Shown one piece after another: positions 32,889 through 37,450 of a stretch of 37,450 bases of DNA (its first letter is position 1; each line of letters opens with the position of its first letter). Where the stretch lies: positions 1-37,450 of the forward strand of contig JAFSHK010000012.1 in assembly GCA_017440375.1 (NCBI GenBank), written 5' to 3'. Source of the stretch: Lachnospiraceae bacterium (lineage in GTDB: Bacteria > Bacillota > Clostridia > Lachnospirales > Lachnospiraceae). Below the pieces are notes generated by a model. That model saw only the letters and a list, made by a program, of their open reading frames with translations. It was not told where the DNA came from and ran no database searches. The translations under genes were made by a program, and so were the position numbers.

Positions 32889-33953
32889 TTAACCTGCAAC
32901 ATTCTTTATTTCGTTTTCTACGGAAAGGAAAACATCAACAATTGCTGCATCGAAAAAAGTAAATTTCATGAATTTAAGCTTCATACAGGCTTCCTGATGT
33001 GTCAGCACTTTACCATCCACCGTTGTGTTTCTCAAATTATCATACATATTAACAACCGCAAGCGCTCTTGCTTCTAACGGAATCTTATCCCCTGCTAATC
33101 TATCCGGATAACCATTTCCGTCCCATCTTTCATGATGGCTACGACACATATTATAAGCATAATTCATAAAACTGTTATTGCTGGAATTTAACTGTGTAAT
33201 CTTGGAAATAATATCTGTCCCAAGTGTGGTATGCGTTTTCTCTGCTTCACGCTCAAATTCACTTCCCTTTCCTACCTTGAGATTATTCAGATACTGATCC
33301 ATAATACACATTTTACCTAAATCATGAATCTTAGACGCAAAACAGATAGTAAGCCCATCATCAGCCGTAAGTCCGAATTTTCCGGTACGAATCATGGCAC
33401 TCATCAAAACGTCCATATAACGCTCTATACGCTTTGCATGGTCACCCAGAAATCCATCTCTTTTGCTCAGCATATCCACAAACATTTCTACAACAGAATA
33501 CTGTAATTCCAAATTTTTCTTTGTTTTTTCCTGCACCATATTGGTAAGAGACTTATTCATCTCCGCCAATTTGGTCTGCTGATTTAAAAGCTGAATCTGA
33601 ATATCAACACGTTTTTTTAAAAGATTGGCAGTGTATGGTTTTTTGATATAATCCATTGCACCAAGGTTATAGCTTTCCAGCTCTGTTGTATCATCGTCCT
33701 GTGCTGTCAAAAAAATAATCGGGATTTCCATAAGCTTCGGTATATTTTTCATTTCACTAATAACCTGAAAGCCGTTTACATTCGGCATATCAACATCCAG
33801 CAAAACTAGATCCGGCAACTCCGGCATGTCATTCAAGCATTCCAATGCAGAAATACCGGAGGAAACAGGAATCACTTCATACTCCTCTTCCAAAGTCTTT
33901 CTTGCCATTATTAAATTAGCCATATTGTCATCTACTATCATTACTCGATACAT
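32889..33953 (-). CDS. response regulator with HD-GYP domain (putative c-di-GMP phosphodiesterase)
   Basis: A 354-residue cytoplasmic protein: receiver domain 1-120 (VDDN, phosphoacceptor Asp53, TAQD, KKPY), a coiled-coil linker about 115-150, and an HD-GYP domain. HD-GYP ligands are visible: DHAKRIERY (His172), HDLGK (His210-Asp211), His241, HHERWDGNGYP (273-283). All canonical metal-binding residues appear present, so cyclic di-GMP hydrolysis is expected from the family. ATG at 33953 fits the GGGAGAGG site; an in-frame GTG at 33962 is too close to it. It lies 25 bases after the VWA gene and directly before the two kinases, which are its likely phosphodonors. Confidence 0.93.
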   Translation of the reverse strand: MYRVMIVDDNMANLIMARKTLEEEYEVIPVSSGISALECLNDMPELPDLVLLDVDMPNVNGFQVISEMKNIPKLMEIPIIFLTAQDDDTTELESYNLGAMDYIKKPYTANLLKKRVDIQIQLLNQQTKLAEMNKSLTNMVQEKTKKNLELQYSVVEMFVDMLSKRDGFLGDHAKRIERYMDVLMSAMIRTGKFGLTADDGLTICFASKIHDLGKMCIMDQYLNNLKVGKGSEFEREAEKTHTTLGTDIISKITQLNSSNNSFMNYAYNMCRSHHERWDGNGYPDRLAGDKIPLEARALAVVNMYDNLRNTTVDGKVLTHQEACMKLKFMKFTFFDAAIVDVFLSVENEIKNVAG

Positions 33954-33978
33954 AACATACACCTCTCCCTTTTACTTT

Positions 33979-35178
33979 TTATTTATTAGTCATTAACTTA
34001 GCCATTGCCTGATTCAAGCCGTCTACCGTTAATTTATACATTGGAAAAATGTTTTTGATTGCAGTCTCTGCCTCACGCCATGGTGCATTTCCCGGTGCCA
34101 TCTTCGGATTTAACCATACAATCTTTTTGTAATGTCGTTTCATCAACTGCAACCACTCAAAACCGGACAATCCACCATTTGGCCCTCTATAATTTCCAGA
34201 TGTGGAGTACAATTCCTCCGGTGCCATCGCTGCATCCCCAACAACAATGACTTTGTAATCACTGTCCAGATTCCGAAACATCCATTCCGTGTCAATCCAA
34301 TCTCCGTTCTCACACTCAGGTGTTTTATACAATTTGGAATAAATACAGTTATGGAAATAATATGTTTTCACATCCTTGTAGTGATTAGACTTATGTACAG
34401 ACTGAAATAATTCGTTCAACAAATTACTATACGGAATCATCGTTCCGCCGGAGTCCATCAATAAAAGTAATTTCACTGCATTTTTTCGCGGCTTCTCCAT
34501 TACAATCTGTAAACACCCACCGTTATTACATGTCTTGTCTATTGTGCCGTTGATATCAAGCTCAGTCTTCGGAATATCCAGCTTCGTTGAAAACTGCCGT
34601 AGCTTTCGAAGTGCTAACTGAAACTGTCTGTTATCCAGAATTCTGTCATCACGAAAATCCCGATATTTTCTGGCACCTACCACTTGGAATGCGGACTGAT
34701 AACCTGTCGTACCGCCGACACGTATACCACCCATATTACCGCCCATATTACCAAAAGAGGTTTTACCCATCGTTCCAATCCAGAAGCTGCCGCCGTTGTG
34801 TTCCTCATTCTGATCCCGAAGACGATCCTTAAATTTCTGTTCTACATCTTCCTTATCAACCTGCACTTCTTCCTGATTTAATACATTCCGCATCTCCTCA
34901 TGAAAGACATCAATCATATCCGGTTTGTCCAACCACCGCAACATATTCTTACTGATTTCATTTTCTGACTGAATGCCCTTAAACACCTCGTCAAAAGCCA
35001 TATCAAATTTGTCAAACTCTGTTTCCGATTTCACCAGAATCATTCTTGCAGTGTAATAAAAATCCATCAGGCTACTGTTACACAACCCCTTCTCCAACGC
35101 CGCCTGTAAAGTCAGCCATTCACTTAATGTAACATGAAGCCCTTTGGCCTTTAATGTATAAAAAAACTTACTAAACAT
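33979..35178 (-). CDS. CoxE-like VWA domain protein (MoxR partner)
   Basis: A 399-residue soluble protein of the VWA/CoxE type that typically works with a MoxR AAA+ ATPase in remodelling or metal-centre assembly of target proteins. The N-terminal 150 residues are helical and charged. A Gly-rich stretch (about 155-180, FGNMGGNMGGIRVGG) follows, then the VWA domain from about residue 235. The MIDAS motif reads MDSGGTM rather than the textbook DxSxS. VVGDAAMAPEEL and IVWLNP are the usual later strands. It begins 3 bases after the MoxR stop, so they are translationally coupled. The substrate is unknown. Confidence 0.85.
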   Translation of the reverse strand: MFSKFFYTLKAKGLHVTLSEWLTLQAALEKGLCNSSLMDFYYTARMILVKSETEFDKFDMAFDEVFKGIQSENEISKNMLRWLDKPDMIDVFHEEMRNVLNQEEVQVDKEDVEQKFKDRLRDQNEEHNGGSFWIGTMGKTSFGNMGGNMGGIRVGGTTGYQSAFQVVGARKYRDFRDDRILDNRQFQLALRKLRQFSTKLDIPKTELDINGTIDKTCNNGGCLQIVMEKPRKNAVKLLLLMDSGGTMIPYSNLLNELFQSVHKSNHYKDVKTYYFHNCIYSKLYKTPECENGDWIDTEWMFRNLDSDYKVIVVGDAAMAPEELYSTSGNYRGPNGGLSGFEWLQLMKRHYKKIVWLNPKMAPGNAPWREAETAIKNIFPMYKLTVDGLNQAMAKLMTNK

Positions 35179-35181
35179 ACG

Positions 35182-36003
35182 CTAATCTACCCTATGTCTT
35201 ATGGTTTCTAAGTCTTCATCCTTCTTTACTACGACACCGATAAATGGTAATTCTTCTTTCAATCTTTCTGTCGGAATACCACCTATCTGCAAAGCATTTA
35301 TCCAATCTATTAACTCCGATGTGCTTGGTTTCTTTCTGACATCCTTAATCGAACGAATCCAGTAAAAAACTTCCATCGCATCCTTCAATAGTTTATCTTC
35401 CACATTTGGATAATGAGTTCTTACGATTTCTTCCATCAATTCTTCATTCGGGAAATCAATATAATGAAAAATACATCTTCTGAGAAACGCATCCGGTAAT
35501 TCCTTCTCCGCGTTTGATGTAATAATTACAATCGGTCTATGCTTCGCCTTGACCGTACGTTGGGTTTCATGAATATAGAATTCCATCTGATCAAGCTCCC
35601 ACAACAGGTCATTGGGAAACTCCAAATCGGCCTTATCAATTTCATCAATCAAAAGAATGACCTGTTCATCACTGTCAAAGGCCTCTCCCAATTTTCCAAG
35701 CTTGATATATCGTGAAATATCATCTACTCCTTCTTCTCCAAACTGTCCGTCATAAAGTCTTTGGATCGTATCATATACATACAATCCTTCCTGTGCTTTT
35801 GTCGTAGATTTTATATTCCAGATAACAAGTTTCTTCCCTAGCGATTCTGCTACCGCCTGTGCAAGCATTGTCTTACCGGTTCCCGGTTCTCCTTTTATCA
35901 ATAAAGGTTTCTGCAATGCAATAGCAACATTTACGCTCGCCAAAAGTTCTTTGGAAGCCACATAACTTGACGTACTTGAAAAAGCTGTATTTTGATCATT
36001 CAT
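35182..36003 (-). CDS. MoxR-family AAA+ ATPase
   Basis: A 273-residue ATPase with Walker A GEPGTGKT (38-45), Walker B VILLIDEID (115-123), sensor 1 in IITSNAEKELPDAFLRR with the arginine finger region, and KKPSTSELIDW as sensor 2. These fit the MoxR group of chaperone-like ATPases, which act with VWA partner proteins. It is the first gene of the five-gene operon running to 28033. AAGGAA lies upstream of the ATG. What complex it remodels is not visible. Confidence 0.92.
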   Translation of the reverse strand: MNDQNTAFSSTSSYVASKELLASVNVAIALQKPLLIKGEPGTGKTMLAQAVAESLGKKLVIWNIKSTTKAQEGLYVYDTIQRLYDGQFGEEGVDDISRYIKLGKLGEAFDSDEQVILLIDEIDKADLEFPNDLLWELDQMEFYIHETQRTVKAKHRPIVIITSNAEKELPDAFLRRCIFHYIDFPNEELMEEIVRTHYPNVEDKLLKDAMEVFYWIRSIKDVRKKPSTSELIDWINALQIGGIPTERLKEELPFIGVVVKKDEDLETIRHRVD

Positions 36004-36049
36004 GCTCTAAATTCCTTCCCAATCCTTAGTATATTTCCTATTTCCATTC

Positions 36050-36078
36050 TTGATAATCACCTAAATTTATGTTACGCT
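36050..36078 (+). promoter_or_regulatory. promoter for metF
   Basis: Plus-strand TTGATA (36050-36055), 17-base spacer, TACGCT (36073-36078) with an upstream TG giving an extended -10. The -10 match is modest. No SAM riboswitch fits in the 60-base leader. Confidence 0.45.
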
Positions 36079-36097
36079 ATTTCAGTCATAAAAGCAA
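36069..36097 (-). promoter_or_regulatory. promoter for the MoxR-VWA signalling operon
   Basis: Minus-strand TTGCTT (36097-36092), 17-base spacer, TAACAT (36074-36069). Its -10 overlaps the -10 of the metF promoter on the other strand. Confidence 0.4.
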
Positions 36098-36141
36098 GAA
36101 AATTATATACTTCTAGCTATAATCAGAAAGGAAAAAATACG

Positions 36142-36996
36142 ATGTTAAATGATTTGATAAAGAAAACAAAAACCACCCTTTCCTTTGAAGTATTTCCACC
36201 CAAAAAGGATGATGAATTCCAAGCAGTTTTCAGTACTTTGGATGCACTTGCAAATTTAAATCCTGATTTTATCAGTTGTACGTACGGTGCCGGTGGCTCC
36301 AAATCAAAGAAAACGGTTGAAATTGCATCCTACATTCAAAATGAGTTAAAAATCGATGCGATTGCACATATGACTTGTGTTGGATTTAAACAGGATGACT
36401 TACAAGAAAATTGTGAGGCCTTGAAGAACAATGGTGTAAATTATGTTTTGGCACTTCGCGGTGACAGACCACAGACCATGACCGATGAACAATTTAACAG
36501 CAGAGAATTCTTCTATGCTTCGGATATGGTTCATTATTTGAAAAAAAATACTTCTTTACAGATTGCCGGAGCATGTTATCCGGAGAAACATTATGAAGCT
36601 GCCAGCATGGAAAGCGACTTGATACATTTGAAAGAAAAAGTAGATGCCGGAGTAAGCTTCTTAATCTCCCAGCTTTTCTTTGATAATGATATGTTTTATC
36701 GTTTCAAAGAACAAACCGACAAAGCAGGTATTATGGTTCCAATTTGCGCCGGAATTATGCCGGTTACAACTGCCAAGCAGTTAGGAACTACTGTCAGCTT
36801 ATCCGGTTCTTCTGTTCCCAAAGAACTGGCTGATATTATTGCTAACTATGGTGACAATGCAGACGATATGCGCAAAGCAGGTATTGATTATGCAATCCGC
36901 CAGATTCGTGATTTAAAAGAAAACGGGGTAGATGGTATTCATATCTACTCTATGAACAAACCGAAAACTACCGCTGAAATCGTAGCTAATATTTAA
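36142..36996 (+). CDS. metF: methylenetetrahydrofolate reductase
   Basis: FAD enzyme reducing 5,10-methylene-THF to 5-methyl-THF for methionine synthesis or one-carbon metabolism, 284 residues. The start at 36142 (MLNDLIKKTK) is chosen for the AAAGGAAAA site; an in-frame ATG at 35992 lies inside the divergent MoxR gene. Conserved motifs are SFEVFPPK, LALRGDRP (folate/FAD region), CYPEKH and QLFFD. It is slightly shorter than E. coli MetF (296). It stands alone with its own terminator; no metH or fold gene is adjacent. Confidence 0.95.
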   Translation: MLNDLIKKTKTTLSFEVFPPKKDDEFQAVFSTLDALANLNPDFISCTYGAGGSKSKKTVEIASYIQNELKIDAIAHMTCVGFKQDDLQENCEALKNNGVNYVLALRGDRPQTMTDEQFNSREFFYASDMVHYLKKNTSLQIAGACYPEKHYEAASMESDLIHLKEKVDAGVSFLISQLFFDNDMFYRFKEQTDKAGIMVPICAGIMPVTTAKQLGTTVSLSGSSVPKELADIIANYGDNADDMRKAGIDYAIRQIRDLKENGVDGIHIYSMNKPKTTAEIVANI

Positions 36997-37004
36997 CTTT
37001 ACAT

Positions 37005-37059
37005 AAAACTCTCCGAATAAGAAAACTCTCCTCATACGTTTTCTCACTCGGAGAGTTTT
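37005..37059 (+). terminator. Rho-independent terminator after metF
   Basis: A 12-bp stem AAAACTCTCCGA (37005-37016) with TCGGAGAGTTTT (37048-37059), with an inner GAAAAC/GTTTTC pairing (37021-37026, 37038-37043). The A/T ends allow function in both directions, also for the convergent GNAT gene. Confidence 0.85.
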
Positions 37060-37108
37060 ACTTGCTTTTTAGAGGCACTACCAATGATTACTCTATGATA
37101 GTAGCAAC

Positions 37109-37450
37109 TCAACTGTTAATATTACAATTTGTATTTTTCTTTATAACCAAACATTCGAACATTTTAACGAATCCCAGTTTTCCTGCCATTTTTTCAGAAG
37201 CTCTATTCTTATAATGGCATGCCCAGACAGGTTGTTTTGATTGCTCAATCGTATATTGTATCATCTTTTTCGCAACTATCTTTCCTAATCCTTGATGTTG
37301 GTATTTTTGATTCGTTTCTATTCCAATGTCTATTTCCTTTGTACTAATCGCAGCTGAAAATGCCCATGCTACAACCTCATCACCACAGCTTATACAATAC
37401 CCTTTTCCTTTTGTTAAAAAATCATTAACATTCTTCCAAAAAAGCGAAGG
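37109..37450 (-). CDS. GNAT family acetyltransferase (partial, N-terminus beyond window)
   Basis: The last 113 residues of a GNAT-fold acetyltransferase, read on the minus strand from 37450 to a TGA at 37109-37111. The acetyl-CoA loop is visible as YQHQGLGKIVAKKM (motif A, Q/RxxGxG/A), preceded by the EIDIGIET strand, and the C-terminal part WACHYKNRASEKMAGKLGF matches the usual N-x-x-S-x-x-x-x-x-LGF pattern. It resembles the Pfam GNAT_acetyltran (PF12746-like) group. The start and any N-terminal domain lie outside the window, so substrate and full length are unknown. Confidence 0.85.
   Translation of the reverse strand, partial: PSLFWKNVNDFLTKGKGYCISCGDEVVAWAFSAAISTKEIDIGIETNQKYQHQGLGKIVAKKMIQYTIEQSKQPVWACHYKNRASEKMAGKLGFVKMFECLVIKKNTNCNINS

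Noticed and set aside
36079..36141. Possible SAM riboswitch before metF
   Set aside because: The leader is only about 60 bases and shows no SAM-I core or terminator.
36004..36141. Possible c-di-GMP riboswitch before the HD-GYP operon
   Set aside because: The region is short and filled by two promoter candidates; I saw no GEMM-like conserved core.
1..37450. CRISPR arrays, insertion sequences or prophage
   Set aside because: No regularly spaced direct repeats, transposase motifs, integrase genes or phage structural genes were seen on either strand.

Overview
The window reads as an AT-rich, low-GC Gram-positive chromosome segment, most likely from a strictly anaerobic member of the Clostridia (Lachnospiraceae-like). 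The reasons are a class III (glycyl-radical) ribonucleotide reductase with its activase, a tyrosine T-box leader, consensus-like promoters with strong GGAGG ribosome sites, and a set of Firmicute housekeeping genes. The genus is inference. Nearly all genes lie on the minus strand; plus-strand exceptions are an ABC transporter pair, one small helical protein, aroC and metF. I saw no CRISPR array, insertion sequence, phage gene or rRNA.

Layout. 1-2.6 kb: the start of argH (runs off the left edge), divergent from an ABC ATPase/permease pair that lacks a binding protein. 2.6-6.0 kb: nrdD-nrdG behind a promoter with a putative NrdR box, a small unknown gene, and tRNA-Thr(CGU). 6.0-10.8 kb: a probable DUF1015-glgB-mscS operon; GlgB carries an unusual coiled-coil plus Ser/Thr/Lys tail. 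10.8-13.5 kb: a small divergent helical protein and the serC-serA serine operon. 13.6-21.2 kb: an L,D-transpeptidase and a leuB-(GT-C membrane protein)-ilvD-ilvB branched-chain amino-acid cluster. 21.2-24.0 kb: vanY-like carboxypeptidase, tgt and yajC. 24.2-27.6 kb: aroC (plus) facing a tyrS-aldolase pair under a Tyr T-box. 28.0-36.0 kb: a tight five-gene signalling operon. 36.1-37.45 kb: metF and a partial GNAT acetyltransferase.

The most interesting part is the 28-36 kb operon: MoxR AAA+ ATPase, CoxE-like VWA protein, HD-GYP response regulator, and two paralogous six-TM hybrid sensor kinases. The two kinases are degenerate in different ways. The first (30782-32878) keeps the phospho-accepting His but has lost the ATP-binding N, G1 and G2 boxes. 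The second (28033-30792) has Gln in place of that His and no N-box Asn, but keeps G1/G2-like boxes, an intact receiver and a C-terminal Hpt domain. They may work as a split, heteromeric kinase or a kinase-dead phosphorelay controlling c-di-GMP hydrolysis, with the MoxR/VWA pair as a coupled chaperone module. The motif losses are read directly; the functional model is inference.

Other points worth checking: DUF1015 beside serCA with no serB in the window, a DRE-TIM aldolase sharing the tyrS T-box transcript, and a GT-C glycosyltransferase embedded in a leucine/valine biosynthesis operon.
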